A DNA stretch of 64,000 bases from Zwartia vadi (GTDB lineage: Bacteria > Pseudomonadota > Gammaproteobacteria > Burkholderiales > Burkholderiaceae_B). How positions within the stretch are numbered: position 1 is the stretch's first letter; each line of letters opens with the position of its first letter. The stretch is taken from assembly GCF_030410375.1 (NCBI RefSeq), contig NZ_JAUHHE010000009.1:1-64000 (forward strand), given 5' to 3'. The translations under genes were made by a program, and so were the position numbers. Below are positions 9,255-18,524 of the stretch, piece by piece. The notes under the pieces are model-generated. The model was given only the letters and a program-made list of their open reading frames with translations. It was not told where the DNA came from and ran no database searches.

Positions 9255-10085
9255 ATGATGGATGTCGTCGCACAAGCAGAGCCGGTTTTTGAAATATACG
9301 CATTAAGATACGCCACGAGCCAACATCGCAAGCGCTATCACAATTGCAACTTTTGTGAAAATCCCGATATCCACGAGTCCAAGATGCCAATGGATTTTTT
9401 TGTGTGGGTGATAAAAAATGAAGAGCGCGTCATTCTTATCGATACAGGTTCTCGGGACTGGAAGTGCAATGACCGTGGACATCAATTTATTCGCTGTCCA
9501 ATTGAGTCCCTGAGCGCTCTGAATATTCAACCTGAAGACGTTGATGATGTAGTCATCACACACATGCACTGGGATCATGCCGGCAATATCGACAAACTCC
9601 CTCGCGCGCGCATACACATCCAACTCGAGGAAATGAGAAATGCCACGGGTCCGGATATGTCGATCAAAGCGCTCAATAATTTCTTTCTGGTCGATGATGT
9701 CTGCACCGTTATCAAGCGCTTGTATGCGGGCGCCGTGGTTTATCACCACCCTGGGGCTGAACACATCACTGATGGGGTTTCTCTGCATTCTGTAGGCGGT
9801 CATACGCCAGGCATGCAAATCGTTCGTGTCAGAACCCGACGGGGCTGGGTCGTCCTTGCTTCGGACGCTTCGCATTTCTATCTGAACTATCAGCAAAAAA
9901 ATCCCTTTCCAGTATTTTTTAACCTGCATGACACCATCAAGGCCTGGGAGACCTGTGAACAATTAGCAGACAGTCCCGATCACGTGATTCCCGGTCATGA
10001 TCCTCTTGTCCTTCAAAAATATCCTGTCGCCAGCTCGCCACTCGGTAATGAAGTCGTACGGCTGGATCTGCCCCCACTTAAATAG
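9255..10085 (+). CDS. Metallo-beta-lactamase-fold hydrolase, N-acyl homoserine lactonase-like
   Basis: A 276-residue dinuclear metal hydrolase. The metal motif is HMHWDHAG, giving His103, His105, Asp107 and His108, followed by the later His in VGGHTPGM, the bridging Asp in ASDASHFY and the last His in IPGHDP. It resembles the AiiA/AttM lactonase branch. AttM-type enzymes in gamma-butyrolactone operons open small lactones, and there is no LuxI/LuxR pair here, so hydrolysis of a metabolic lactone or thioester in the operon's pathway is as likely as quorum quenching. Tandem ATG codons stand at 9255 and 9258, 18 nt after dctM. Confidence 0.85.
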   Translation: MMDVVAQAEPVFEIYALRYATSQHRKRYHNCNFCENPDIHESKMPMDFFVWVIKNEERVILIDTGSRDWKCNDRGHQFIRCPIESLSALNIQPEDVDDVVITHMHWDHAGNIDKLPRARIHIQLEEMRNATGPDMSIKALNNFFLVDDVCTVIKRLYAGAVVYHHPGAEHITDGVSLHSVGGHTPGMQIVRVRTRRGWVVLASDASHFYLNYQQKNPFPVFFNLHDTIKAWETCEQLADSPDHVIPGHDPLVLQKYPVASSPLGNEVVRLDLPPLK

Positions 10086-10127
10086 TCACGCATATTCAGA
10101 ATATCCGGTAACAAAAGGAATCACCTC

Positions 10128-11600
10128 ATGAAATATGAATTATTCATCAATGGCGAATGGGTTAAAGATGCCAATCAAGAATATTTCCCTGCGATCAATC
10201 CTTACACACAAGAGACATGGGCACACATTCCACAGGCGAGTGACACACAAGTCACCCGGGCAATTGATTGCGCGCGTGCGGCCTTTGAAGGTGTCTGGTC
10301 CAAAACCTCTGGATCCGAGCGAGCAAGACTTCTGAACAAACTTGCTGAATTACTCGAGGCCGACGCGGCCCGGATGGGAGTGCTAGAAAGCACAGACAAT
10401 GGAAAGGTGATCCGGGAAACAAGCAGTCAAATGCTGTTCGCAGCCCGCCAGTACCGATTTTTCGCTGGAAGCGCCGACAAGCTTTGGGGGAAAGTCATCC
10501 CGCTCGATCAACCAGATATTCTCGACTATGCCACGAGAGAGCCCTTAGGAGTCTCCGTGTTGATTACCGCATGGAATTCTCCCATGGGTTTGCTTTCCAA
10601 TAAGCTCGCCCCCGCTATTGCCGCAGGTAACTGTGTGGTCATCAAGCCTTCCGAACATGCTTCAGCCACTACGCTCGAATTTGCAAAATTCGTCGAAAAA
10701 GCAGGCTTTCCAAAAGGCGTCATTAATGTCGTCACAGGAGACATGCGCGTTGGCAAAGCGCTGACCAGTTCAGGTCGCGTTGACCGCGTCAGCTTCACAG
10801 GAAGTCCGAACGTGGGTCGCGAAATTGCGGCGCAATGCGGTCGACAACTGGTGCCTGTGACTCTCGAGCTAGGTGGCAAGTCGCCAAATATTATTTTTGA
10901 AGATGCGGACCTGGACAAAGCAGTCGTTGGTGCTTTCGCAGGGATATTTGCAGCAACTGGTCAAACGTGCATAGCCGGATCACGCCTATTGGTTCAAAAG
11001 TCGGTATACGAAAGGATCGTCAACACTCTGGTCGAAAAATCGGCACATATCGTGCTCGGTGATCCAATCGATCAAAAAACCGAAATGGGTACGCTAGCCA
11101 ATGAACCTCAATTTAACCGCGTCATGAGATGCATCGAAAACGGTGTCAAAGAAGGCGCTCGACTCGTTGCCGGTGGTAAACGCGCAACAGGCCCGACACT
11201 CGGTAAGGGGTTGTTTGTTGAGCCGACGATTTTTCGAGACGTCGACAACTCGATGGAGTTGGCGCAAGAAGAGATTTTTGGTCCCGTGCTTTCCGTGATT
11301 CCGTTTGACAACGAAGAAGACGCCATATCGATTGGAAACGACACTAAGTACGGTCTTGCCGCCGGAATTTGGACCTCCGATCTTAATCGCGCCATGCGTG
11401 TCTCCAAAGCTATACGCGCAGGGAGCATTTGGGTAAATACCTACAGGGCCGTAGCTGTGCAGGCACCATTCGGCGGATTCAAGGACAGCGGATTTGGACG
11501 CGAGAGAAGTGAATGGGCGCTCGATGAATTTCTAGCGCCAAAGAACATCATGATTGACTATTCCAACATGGCGAGAGATCCATTCGCCATTAAAACTTGA
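10128..11600 (+). CDS. NAD(P)-dependent aldehyde dehydrogenase
   Basis: Oxidises an aldehyde to its carboxylic acid; 490 residues, normal length. LELGGKSPNII holds the general-base Glu (about 261) and FAATGQTCIAGSRLL holds the nucleophilic Cys (about 295). The dinucleotide-binding part includes FTGSPNVGREIA, and the C-terminal signature is APFGGFKDSGFGRE. It follows the hydrolase by 42 nt and its stop codon lies 8 nt before the next gene's ATG, consistent with one operon. The specific aldehyde is unknown. Confidence 0.93.
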   Translation: MKYELFINGEWVKDANQEYFPAINPYTQETWAHIPQASDTQVTRAIDCARAAFEGVWSKTSGSERARLLNKLAELLEADAARMGVLESTDNGKVIRETSSQMLFAARQYRFFAGSADKLWGKVIPLDQPDILDYATREPLGVSVLITAWNSPMGLLSNKLAPAIAAGNCVVIKPSEHASATTLEFAKFVEKAGFPKGVINVVTGDMRVGKALTSSGRVDRVSFTGSPNVGREIAAQCGRQLVPVTLELGGKSPNIIFEDADLDKAVVGAFAGIFAATGQTCIAGSRLLVQKSVYERIVNTLVEKSAHIVLGDPIDQKTEMGTLANEPQFNRVMRCIENGVKEGARLVAGGKRATGPTLGKGLFVEPTIFRDVDNSMELAQEEIFGPVLSVIPFDNEEDAISIGNDTKYGLAAGIWTSDLNRAMRVSKAIRAGSIWVNTYRAVAVQAPFGGFKDSGFGRERSEWALDEFLAPKNIMIDYSNMARDPFAIKT

Positions 11601-11608
11601 GGCGTAAC

Positions 11609-13048
11609 ATGGAACATAATTTTGATCTGGTTGTGGTGGGCTGCGGTATAGCTGGCCTATCCACAGCTGTATCTGCTGCTGAAAACGGTCTAAAAGTAGC
11701 GGTACTGGAACGTGCAACGATTGAGGATCGGGGTGGTAATACTCGTTGGACCGAGGCCCTGATGCGCATGAAAAACGAAACTGAAGTGGCCGACGATCTC
11801 GAGGATCACTTCATGGCGAATAGCGGATTTCATCTAGACCCGAGTTTGGTACAAGAGGCGGGCGACAGCCATGAAAATCGTTCGGCAATTGTTCGCTCGC
11901 TTGGCTTTACAGACCCGGAGCTGATCTCCACGCTCTCTTCCGAAGCAGGTCTAGCCCTTACCTGGCTGAAAAAATTTGGCATCACCTATTCGGATATGCC
12001 AACCTACCTCATCACACAATCGACAACTCGCCTCATGCCTGTAGGGGGAGGTTGGGCCCTGGTCGAGGCCCTCGTCAAAGCAGGCGAAACACTTGGCGTC
12101 AAATTCTTTTACGAGACTACGGCGACTAAGCTGATTCAGAGCGATGATGGCACAGTTTGTGGTCTACATGCCTCCGACAATCAATCAAGAAATACTAAAT
12201 TCCTGGGAAAGGTCATGTTGGCTTGCGGCGGTTTTGAAGGTAACCAGGAGATGCAAGCTCTCTATTACGGCGCCAAAAGTCGGTATATCCGTCCTATCGC
12301 CCGGGGCGGTTATTACAACAAAGGTGAGGGCATCAAGATGGCATTGGGCATCGGTGCCGCACCTTGTGGCGACTTTTCCGAATACCATGCCGAACCAATC
12401 GATCCAAGATCCGGACAACCAGAGCCGATCGTATTCGTTTTTCCATATGGCATCCTTGTGACAAACTCTGGCAAGCGCTTCGTTGATGAAGCATCCAATA
12501 CAGTTGACGCGATCTATGAAAATATCGCCAGACTGATTAATGAGTTACCCGGTGGAGTGTCTTACGTCATCTGTGATCAAAAACTTGATTTGGTACCAAA
12601 CTGGCAGAGAACGGTGCGAAGCGATCAAAAACCCATTACTGCCGACACGATCGAAGAGCTCGCCAAAAAGCTCGGGATTCCTGCAGAGCAACTCGTTAAA
12701 ACTGTTTCTGAGTACAACAGCGCCACAACCAAAGGAACTTTCAAGCCGCTGGAGCTTGATGGTCTATCCACTCAAGGTCTCAATCCACCCAAATCTAACT
12801 GGGCACTACCAATCGACCAAGGGCCTTATCGCGCCTGGCCAATCAGTTCGGCCAACTGCTTCACATTTGGCGGATTGCGTTGCAACGCCCACGCGCAAGT
12901 TCTAGATACGGATGGAAGACCTATAAAAGGCCTTTATGCAGCGGGCGAGACGATGGGTCTCTACTATGGTAAGTACACCGGAGCGACTTCAGTCATGAGG
13001 GGTCTGGTTTTTGGTCGCTTAGCTGGCAGACATGCCGCACAAAATTAA
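11609..13048 (+). CDS. FAD-dependent dehydrogenase, TcuA / fumarate reductase flavoprotein-like
   Basis: Flavoprotein of the succinate dehydrogenase/fumarate reductase superfamily, 479 residues from ATG 11609. I prefer this start over the in-frame TTG at 11597 because GAGG at 11599-11602 is correctly spaced for it. The FAD-binding fold is VVVGCGIAGLSTAVSAAENG, then RGGNTRWTEA binds FAD, as in tricarballylate dehydrogenase TcuA. The C-terminal block FTFGGLRCNAHAQVLDTDG and GLYAAGETMGLYYG is the family cap and FAD contact. It probably removes two hydrogens from a saturated carboxylate or cyclic ketone. A second relative lies at 33659-35170. Confidence 0.85.
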   Translation: MEHNFDLVVVGCGIAGLSTAVSAAENGLKVAVLERATIEDRGGNTRWTEALMRMKNETEVADDLEDHFMANSGFHLDPSLVQEAGDSHENRSAIVRSLGFTDPELISTLSSEAGLALTWLKKFGITYSDMPTYLITQSTTRLMPVGGGWALVEALVKAGETLGVKFFYETTATKLIQSDDGTVCGLHASDNQSRNTKFLGKVMLACGGFEGNQEMQALYYGAKSRYIRPIARGGYYNKGEGIKMALGIGAAPCGDFSEYHAEPIDPRSGQPEPIVFVFPYGILVTNSGKRFVDEASNTVDAIYENIARLINELPGGVSYVICDQKLDLVPNWQRTVRSDQKPITADTIEELAKKLGIPAEQLVKTVSEYNSATTKGTFKPLELDGLSTQGLNPPKSNWALPIDQGPYRAWPISSANCFTFGGLRCNAHAQVLDTDGRPIKGLYAAGETMGLYYGKYTGATSVMRGLVFGRLAGRHAAQN

Positions 13049-13078
13049 AACTTCATCTGCAACTTGATGTGAAGTTTT
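13047..13078 (+). terminator. AT-rich hairpin inside the TRAP operon
   Basis: AAAACTTCA at 13047-13055 pairs perfectly with TGAAGTTTT at 13070-13078 and overlaps the stop codon of the flavoprotein gene. The U-rich 3' arm makes it terminator-like, but the GC-poor stem is weak, so partial termination or a message-processing role is more likely than full stop. Confidence 0.45.
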
Positions 13079-13102
13079 AAGAACGATGCATAGGGGAGCT
13101 TA

Positions 13103-13879
13103 ATGATGAGCAGAAGATTCGACGACTATTTTGAAAAAAAAACCATCCTGATTACTGGCGCAGCAAGCGGCATCGGTCGTGCGGCAGCCGTGCTGTTCGC
13201 CAAGCAAGGTGCCAATGTTGTATGCACTGATATCGATGATAAATTGGGTCTTGAAACACTTAACTTGGTCAAGCAAACTGGGGCTAACGGAATCTATCTC
13301 CATGCGGATGTCACCTCCAGGAAAGAAATCCATGCAGTCGTCGCAAAAGGAATTGAGACTTTTGGGAAAATAAGTTTTCTGCTGAATTCGGCAGGGTCCG
13401 CCATCAATCGTTGCAGTTTTCTGGATATTGACGACGCATTATTGGATAAAACATTTAATCTAAACTTCAAAGGTACGTTTTACGCTATTCAGGAAGTACT
13501 GCCAAACATGCTCGAGAACAAGCATGGCGTCATCATCAATATGGCCAGCATGGCACAAAAACGTGGTGGGCCGGGCACATCCGTTCACTACGCTGCGGCA
13601 AAAGGTGCTGTCAACACCCTAACTCTTGGTGTCGCGCGAGAATTCGCAAGCCGAGGAATACGCTGCCTGTCAATCTCTCCCGGTCCGATTGAAACAGCCT
13701 TTCAAGCCGCGTCAAACACGACAAAGGAAATGTCGGACAGATTTGCAGCCGACATTCCGCTCGGAAGGATCGGGCAACCAGAGGAGATCGCGGAGCTTGC
13801 GCTCTTCATGTGCTCCAACGCTTGCGAATATATGACTGCAGATACAGTTTATGTCAGCGGTGGCGGCGGCTGGAAATGA
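13103..13879 (+). CDS. Short-chain dehydrogenase/reductase (SDR)
   Basis: NAD(P)-dependent classical SDR of 258 residues. The cofactor loop is TGAASGIG (about 18-25), with an acidic residue at the end of strand 2 (CTDID) that favours NAD. NSAGSA is the NNAG-equivalent. The catalytic residues are the Ser in MASMAQ and Tyr-x3-Lys in HYAAAKGA (about 154-161). GGGGAG at 13093-13098 serves ATG 13103 or ATG 13106. Its stop overlaps the start of the next gene (ATGA), indicating translational coupling. Substrate unknown. Confidence 0.92.
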   Translation: MMSRRFDDYFEKKTILITGAASGIGRAAAVLFAKQGANVVCTDIDDKLGLETLNLVKQTGANGIYLHADVTSRKEIHAVVAKGIETFGKISFLLNSAGSAINRCSFLDIDDALLDKTFNLNFKGTFYAIQEVLPNMLENKHGVIINMASMAQKRGGPGTSVHYAAAKGAVNTLTLGVAREFASRGIRCLSISPGPIETAFQAASNTTKEMSDRFAADIPLGRIGQPEEIAELALFMCSNACEYMTADTVYVSGGGGWK

Positions 13880-14893
13880 AGCCAATGCGTGCAGTTCAGA
13901 TTGCCCAATATGGCGGTACTGAACAGCTATCGCTCAATTTGGTTGGAAAGCCAGATCCCGGCCCGGGTGAGATTCGGGTCAAAATCGCCTTCGCAGGCGT
14001 TAACTTCATGGACATTTACACACGCAGAGGAGCCTATGCAGGATCCTCTTCTCCATACGCGTCTGAATTACCCCTGACGCTAGGAATGGAAGGCTCTGGT
14101 TGGGTTGACGCGATCGGAGCAGGTGTGGAGGATTTCAAGCCAGGTAATCGGGTTGTCTTTTGTTTATCGCGGGGTAGCTACGCAGACTATGCTGTCGTTC
14201 CCGCCAGTAAGCTTGTTCTGCTTCCCGACTCAATGGCGTTGGATATTGCAGCAACAGCATATTTTCAAGGATTGACTGCTCACTATCTCGCTAATGATGT
14301 GAGTCGATTGCAACCCGGCGATACGTGTGTGATTTATTCGGCAGCGGGGGGGGGTCGCACAAAACCTGATTCAAATGCTGAAAGATCGTCAGATTAGAGT
14401 GATCGGCGTCGCACATTCCCTTGAAAAATGTGATTTCGCCAAAAATGCGGGTGCTGATGTAGTCTCACTTGATGATCCCCAAAGCATAATCGATACAGTT
14501 TTTGCGCAGACAAATGGCAACGGAGTACAAGCTTTGTTTGACTCTGTCGGCTCAGCGCTCTTTGACACAAGTTTGCGCATTCTCAGAAAAAAAGGTCTTT
14601 TTATTCATTATGGTGCCAACTCAGGCGGGCTCGCTTCGATTGATCCGATGCGTCTGGCCAATGCGGGCTCCCTCTATTTTGTCAGACCAAGATTAAATGA
14701 TTACATCAGTACCCGTGAAGAGCTAGTCAATCGCTCTGAACTTCTGTTTAACCTATTCTCAATGAATCGAATCAAGATATTTCCGCAGCATATTTATGCG
14801 CTGAGCGAGATAAGCCTGGCACATCAGGCGCTGGAATCCCGCCAATCAATTGGTAAATCTATCCTGCAAATCTCACCGTCGAGCACTGGATGA
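13876..14893 (+). pseudogene. Quinone oxidoreductase (zinc-independent MDR), frameshifted
   Basis: Reads as an NADPH:quinone oxidoreductase-like enzyme of about 338 residues broken by one extra base. The first part, from MKPMRAVQIAQYGGTEQL to VIYSAAGG, is in the frame starting at ATG 13876. It then runs into 9 consecutive G (14346-14354) and stops at 14397. The rest (VAQNLIQMLKDRQIRV to the end) continues in the next frame to 14893. Eight G would restore one continuous reading frame through the expected SAAGGVAQNL nucleotide-binding loop. It may be a real inactivation, slippage-based phase variation, or a homopolymer sequencing error. It is coupled to the SDR upstream. Confidence 0.85.
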
Positions 14894-14921
14894 TTCAATT
14901 GTTTATTTATATGGAGCATGT

Positions 14922-15965
14922 ATGACGAATAACCAAACCCGCGAATTTCGTCTCGCAATTTTGGATGACTATCAAGGCGTCGCGCACAAGATTGTGGACT
15001 GGAGTCAAATTCAGGGATTATCTGTCGTAGCCTTCAAGGACCATGTTTACGATGAAGACGAGTTGGTTGAACGCTTGTACGGCTTTGACTGCGTGATGCG
15101 GATCAGGGAGCGCACGGAATTTCCCCGCTCTGTCTTAAGTCGCTTGCCGAGGCTCAAGCTTATTTTGGCGACCGGGATGCGCAATGCCAGATCCCTTGAT
15201 CTGCAAGCGACCGATGAACTGGGTATCGTGGTCAGCACAACCGATGCCCAGCACCAAACCACCGTGGAAGTGACTTGGGCACTCATTCTCTCTTTGTTTC
15301 GGGCAATCCCTCAAGAGACAGCCTCGCTTCGTGCCGGAGGCTGGCAGACAACTGTCGGCTCAGGCTTGGCTGGCAAAACACTCGGGATCATTGGATTGGG
15401 CAACATGGGTATTCCCGTCGCGCGAATCGGTCAGTTATTTGGTATGCATGTCATTGCGTGGAGCCGAAACCTCACACCAGAACGTACTTCCCCATACGGT
15501 GTGGAGTGCGTCACCAAAGAAATGCTTGTCGAGCGTTCAGATGTCATCACGATCCACCATCCCCTGACCGATAGCAGCTTGGGACTAATCGGTGAGCAGG
15601 AAATTCGCAGAATGAAACCGGGTGCATTCTTGATCAATACTTCCAGGGCACAAATCGTGGATGAGGAGGCTTTGATCAAGGGCCTGTTTGAACAACGCAT
15701 TGGAGGAGCCGGCCTCGATGTATTTTCGATTGAGCCTTTACCGCAAGGTCACCCATTTCGCACATTGCCAAATGTCGTTGCGACTCCCCATATCGGCTTC
15801 GTCACTCAAGAAAACATGGAAGAGTTTTACAATAAATCATTTGCCAACCTGAAAGCTTTTTTAGCTGGAAAGCCTGTGAATGTGATTAATAGCGAGCATC
15901 CTTTTCTCCCGGACTCCCAAGTCGCCAAACAAATGCACAAGACGCCTCTTCAAAAACAAAAGTGA
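14922..15965 (+). CDS. D-2-hydroxyacid dehydrogenase, NAD-binding
   Basis: Reversibly oxidises a D-2-hydroxy acid; 347 residues from ATG 14922, which has GGAG at 14913-14916. An upstream in-frame ATG at 14850 would overlap the preceding gene and adds an unlike N-terminus. The Rossmann motif is LGIIGLGNMG. Catalytic residues are Arg in INTSRAQIVDEEAL, Glu in FSIEPLPQGHP and His in ATPHIGFVT. The family includes phosphoglycerate, glycerate and lactate dehydrogenases. Position within the operon points to a hydroxy acid intermediate of the imported compound. Confidence 0.9.
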   Translation: MTNNQTREFRLAILDDYQGVAHKIVDWSQIQGLSVVAFKDHVYDEDELVERLYGFDCVMRIRERTEFPRSVLSRLPRLKLILATGMRNARSLDLQATDELGIVVSTTDAQHQTTVEVTWALILSLFRAIPQETASLRAGGWQTTVGSGLAGKTLGIIGLGNMGIPVARIGQLFGMHVIAWSRNLTPERTSPYGVECVTKEMLVERSDVITIHHPLTDSSLGLIGEQEIRRMKPGAFLINTSRAQIVDEEALIKGLFEQRIGGAGLDVFSIEPLPQGHPFRTLPNVVATPHIGFVTQENMEEFYNKSFANLKAFLAGKPVNVINSEHPFLPDSQVAKQMHKTPLQKQK

Positions 15966-16006
15966 TGAACTCGCTACGGCCAATCCAGCATTGATACAAT
16001 GATCTG

Positions 16007-16702
16007 ATGAATAAGCCTAAATCTACCAAACCCAGACCCACAGCCGCGCCAGCTGAAGAAGGGGACGATTTACCCCGCGGCGAGCGCGCCTATCGATATA
16101 TCCGACAAGCTTTAGCGACGCGCAAGCTATTGCCAGGAGATCGTTTGCGTGAAGTTGATCTTGCCGAAATGATCGGCCTAAGCCGTACGCCCATTCGCGA
16201 AGCCTTGGCTCGCCTTGAAGCCGAAGGCCTGGTCGTTCACGATGCGACACTCGGCATCACGGTCGCAGAGCTCGATTACAACATGATCACCGAACTTTAC
16301 TTCATGCGCGAAATTCTTGAAGGCACCGCAGCGCGTCTCGCGGCCCAACACGCGTCGGATGTTGAGATTTCGCTGCTCGAAGACATGTGTGAACAATATG
16401 CAAATTCTGTTGGAAATGATCAACAGCTCGCCAAAAGCAATCGCCAATTTCATGAGTTGCTCTACAACTGCAGTCACAATCGCTACTTGATCAAAATGCT
16501 CAAGACCCTTCACGATACGTTGACACTTTTAAGACATACAACCCTCACCGATCAACAACGTGTCAAAGATACCGTCAAAGAGCATGAAGCCGTTGTCAAC
16601 GCCATCAAAAAACATGATCCAGACGCCGCAGAACAAGCGCTGCGCGAGCATATTTACGCTTCCCAGAAGCTACGGATTCGCCGTCTGATCGTCTCGAAAT
16701 AA
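16007..16702 (+). CDS. GntR family transcriptional regulator, FCD (FadR) subfamily
   Basis: A 231-residue repressor-type regulator. A winged helix-turn-helix occupies about residues 25-95 (YRYIRQALATRKLLPGDRLRE, then LAEMIGLSRTPIREALARLE). The rest is the all-helical FCD ligand domain, with the likely metal-binding His residues in QFHELLYNCSHNR and VKEHEAVVNAI. Such regulators usually respond to carboxylates such as lactate, sugar acids or dicarboxylates. It is last in the TRAP operon. ATACAAT directly before it (15994-16000) could be an operator half-site or a -10 element. It is the best candidate to bind the similar inverted repeats across this block. Confidence 0.9.
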   Translation: MNKPKSTKPRPTAAPAEEGDDLPRGERAYRYIRQALATRKLLPGDRLREVDLAEMIGLSRTPIREALARLEAEGLVVHDATLGITVAELDYNMITELYFMREILEGTAARLAAQHASDVEISLLEDMCEQYANSVGNDQQLAKSNRQFHELLYNCSHNRYLIKMLKTLHDTLTLLRHTTLTDQQRVKDTVKEHEAVVNAIKKHDPDAAEQALREHIYASQKLRIRRLIVSK

Positions 16703-16707
16703 TTCAT

Positions 16708-16746
16708 ACAGTTGTCCTCGGACTTCACCTGCTCAAGGACAACTGT
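16708..16746. terminator. Strong hairpin between convergent operons
   Basis: ACAGTTGTCCT (16708-16718) and AGGACAACTGT (16736-16746) form a perfect 11-bp stem with a 17-nt loop, between the end of gntR and the convergent end of the MmgE/PrpD gene. Probable bidirectional terminator, though the flanking U tracts are weak. Confidence 0.6.
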
Positions 16747-16752
16747 CACAGT

Positions 16753-18171
16753 CTACTTTTGTAAAGCTTGAAGAACAGCGCTTACCTTGACAGAAGAACC
16801 TTCCAGGATAAGCGCCTGTGCGGCAAGCGCTTGCTCTTTTTTAAGATGCATTGTCGCGTTCGACATGAATTTCTCAGAAATATCCTCTCGTGACAATGCA
16901 CGTGAGCCAGCGCCCTTATTGACCGGTACATAACGGGTCACCTCGCTTCCATCCTTGAACTTGACAGTAACCCCACCGGAAAAATACCGCGGAAACTCGG
17001 ATTTTGGATCAGCTACACACACCACTTTCTTTGCAAGCTGTTGAACCTGCTTGGATGAAAGTGTCTGTGCCTCCAACTCTGGCAGACCAAAATAACCCCT
17101 GAGCAAGCAAACTGCCACGACATAAGGCGTACTGAATTTTGCTTCGTAATCAGTCGTGGCATTTTGTTTTTCCTCGATCGGCTCGGCCACAATATGCAAT
17201 GTCGGCTCTGGCAAGGAAACCACAATGCTCTCAATATTTTCGATGCGATCTTTGACTTCCTCAAAAATACCAATTGCAGCATCTGCGCTACCATGGATGA
17301 AATGACAGACCGGATAGGGCTTGATCACTGTTCCCAGCATTTGCCAGTCGACGCCAAGATTTTTGCCAATTAATTCAATATCCGTTGCAGCACCATGCAA
17401 ATGTGTGTCGAATAAACCAAAACGTCCTTCATAGGGACGAGAGGGTGCGACAAACCCTTTCCCCGCGAGATGCGCCGCGGTTATTCCAGCAACAGCCCCC
17501 CAGCCAGGGTGAAAGCGTTTGGTCCAGGCACCCTCCTCCAAAAACACTTGGACACCAGAGGCTGTACTGGCTGTGATACCTTGCGCGCTCCACATCGCCT
17601 GAGCATCCATTCCCATCAACTTCGCAGCGACCAGGGACGAGCTGAAGTGCGAAACGATTCCCGTCGCATGGAATCCAACATGATGAAAACCTCCTTTAAC
17701 CGCTGCGCCCAAGCGAATAGCAGACTCCACGCCCACAACATAAGCACACAATACCTCTTCCCAGCTCGCGTTGACCTGCTCACCGATCGCGAGGGCTGCG
17801 GGCAGACTCGCAACTGTTGGATGAACGATGCTCATTGGGTGCGTGTCGTCATAATCCAATCCATGCACCAGGAGGCCATTGGCTAAAGCAGCATCTCGTG
17901 CGGCGTACTTTTTACGCGTACCAATCACGGTGCTGATTCCCGGCCCACTCAGCGCCTCGATACCCGCAAGTGCGACCGGCGCGTAATCTTGCGTGTGCGA
18001 GGCCAGAGCCAATCCCACTCCGTCCAAAATATGCAGGCGCGCACGCTCGATGACCTCTGCCGGTAGGCTTTTATATTGAGCTTGATGCGCAAATTGGGCG
18101 AGACTTTGGGCTGGATTGGGTAACTGTGTTTGAGTATTTTGTTTTGCTGTCGCGGTAGTTGCTGTATTCAT
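16753..18171 (-). CDS. MmgE/PrpD family protein (copy 1)
   Basis: A 472-residue member of the family that includes 2-methylcitrate dehydratase PrpD, cis-aconitate decarboxylase and iminodisuccinate epimerase. It has the all-helical N-domain and the smaller alpha/beta lid. The active-site segment is HGLDYDDTHPMSIVHPT, retaining the Asp, Thr and His positions known in cis-aconitate decarboxylase. A second His cluster is GGFHHVGFHATG. It is the last gene of a minus-strand operon with DUF4387 and AtuA genes. It likely hydrates, dehydrates, epimerises or decarboxylates a di- or tricarboxylate; the reaction itself is not predictable. Confidence 0.88.
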   Translation of the reverse strand: MNTATTATAKQNTQTQLPNPAQSLAQFAHQAQYKSLPAEVIERARLHILDGVGLALASHTQDYAPVALAGIEALSGPGISTVIGTRKKYAARDAALANGLLVHGLDYDDTHPMSIVHPTVASLPAALAIGEQVNASWEEVLCAYVVGVESAIRLGAAVKGGFHHVGFHATGIVSHFSSSLVAAKLMGMDAQAMWSAQGITASTASGVQVFLEEGAWTKRFHPGWGAVAGITAAHLAGKGFVAPSRPYEGRFGLFDTHLHGAATDIELIGKNLGVDWQMLGTVIKPYPVCHFIHGSADAAIGIFEEVKDRIENIESIVVSLPEPTLHIVAEPIEEKQNATTDYEAKFSTPYVVAVCLLRGYFGLPELEAQTLSSKQVQQLAKKVVCVADPKSEFPRYFSGGVTVKFKDGSEVTRYVPVNKGAGSRALSREDISEKFMSNATMHLKKEQALAAQALILEGSSVKVSAVLQALQK

Positions 18172-18216
18172 ATTGAACTCTCATTTTCCTGAGCAATGCA
18201 GTTGAATAGGATGCCT

Positions 18217-18522
18217 TTAAATAATTTCGAGATCCACGAACGGACCGTGTTGCTGTCCGCCATAAACATCTGAATCCAGTATGTCCCCGGAAATCACCGG
18301 CCGAGGGATTGTGACTTTGATTGCATTCGCCGCAGGGTATTCAATCACTTTGACTTTTGCCTCCTCGACACCATAAGTCGATGCAATCCATCGGGCTGAT
18401 ATCGTTTGGGCATCCCTCACTTTTTCGTAACCAGCTTGATTTTTAAAAATAATGTCAAACGTCAATTCAAACGGACCCGCATTCTTGCTGCGTATTAGCC
18501 TTGTCATTTCCCATAGTTTCAT
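18217..18522 (-). CDS. DUF4387 domain protein
   Basis: A 101-residue protein starting MKLWEMTRLIRSKNAGPFEL, which matches the DUF4387 family. ATG at 18522 lies 2 nt after the stop codon of the AtuA gene, so the two are tightly coupled; a longer reading frame upstream overlaps the AtuA gene and is not credible. DUF4387 proteins regularly accompany AtuA (DUF1446) proteins, sometimes as a C-terminal fusion, implying they work as one complex. No biochemical function is established to my knowledge. It may contribute a small ferredoxin-like domain to the AtuA partner. Confidence 0.8.
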   Translation of the reverse strand: MKLWEMTRLIRSKNAGPFELTFDIIFKNQAGYEKVRDAQTISARWIASTYGVEEAKVKVIEYPAANAIKVTIPRPVISGDILDSDVYGGQQHGPFVDLEII

Positions 18523-18524
18523 GA

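Noticed and set aside
9255-10085. Quorum-quenching cluster
   Set aside because: A lactonase fold alone is not enough; no LuxI/LuxR genes are seen and the operon context is catabolic.
10092-10104. ATATTC-A-GAATAT palindrome between hydrolase and aldehyde dehydrogenase genes
   Set aside because: Short, AT-rich and inside an operon; chance occurrence is likely and it does not match the other repeats.
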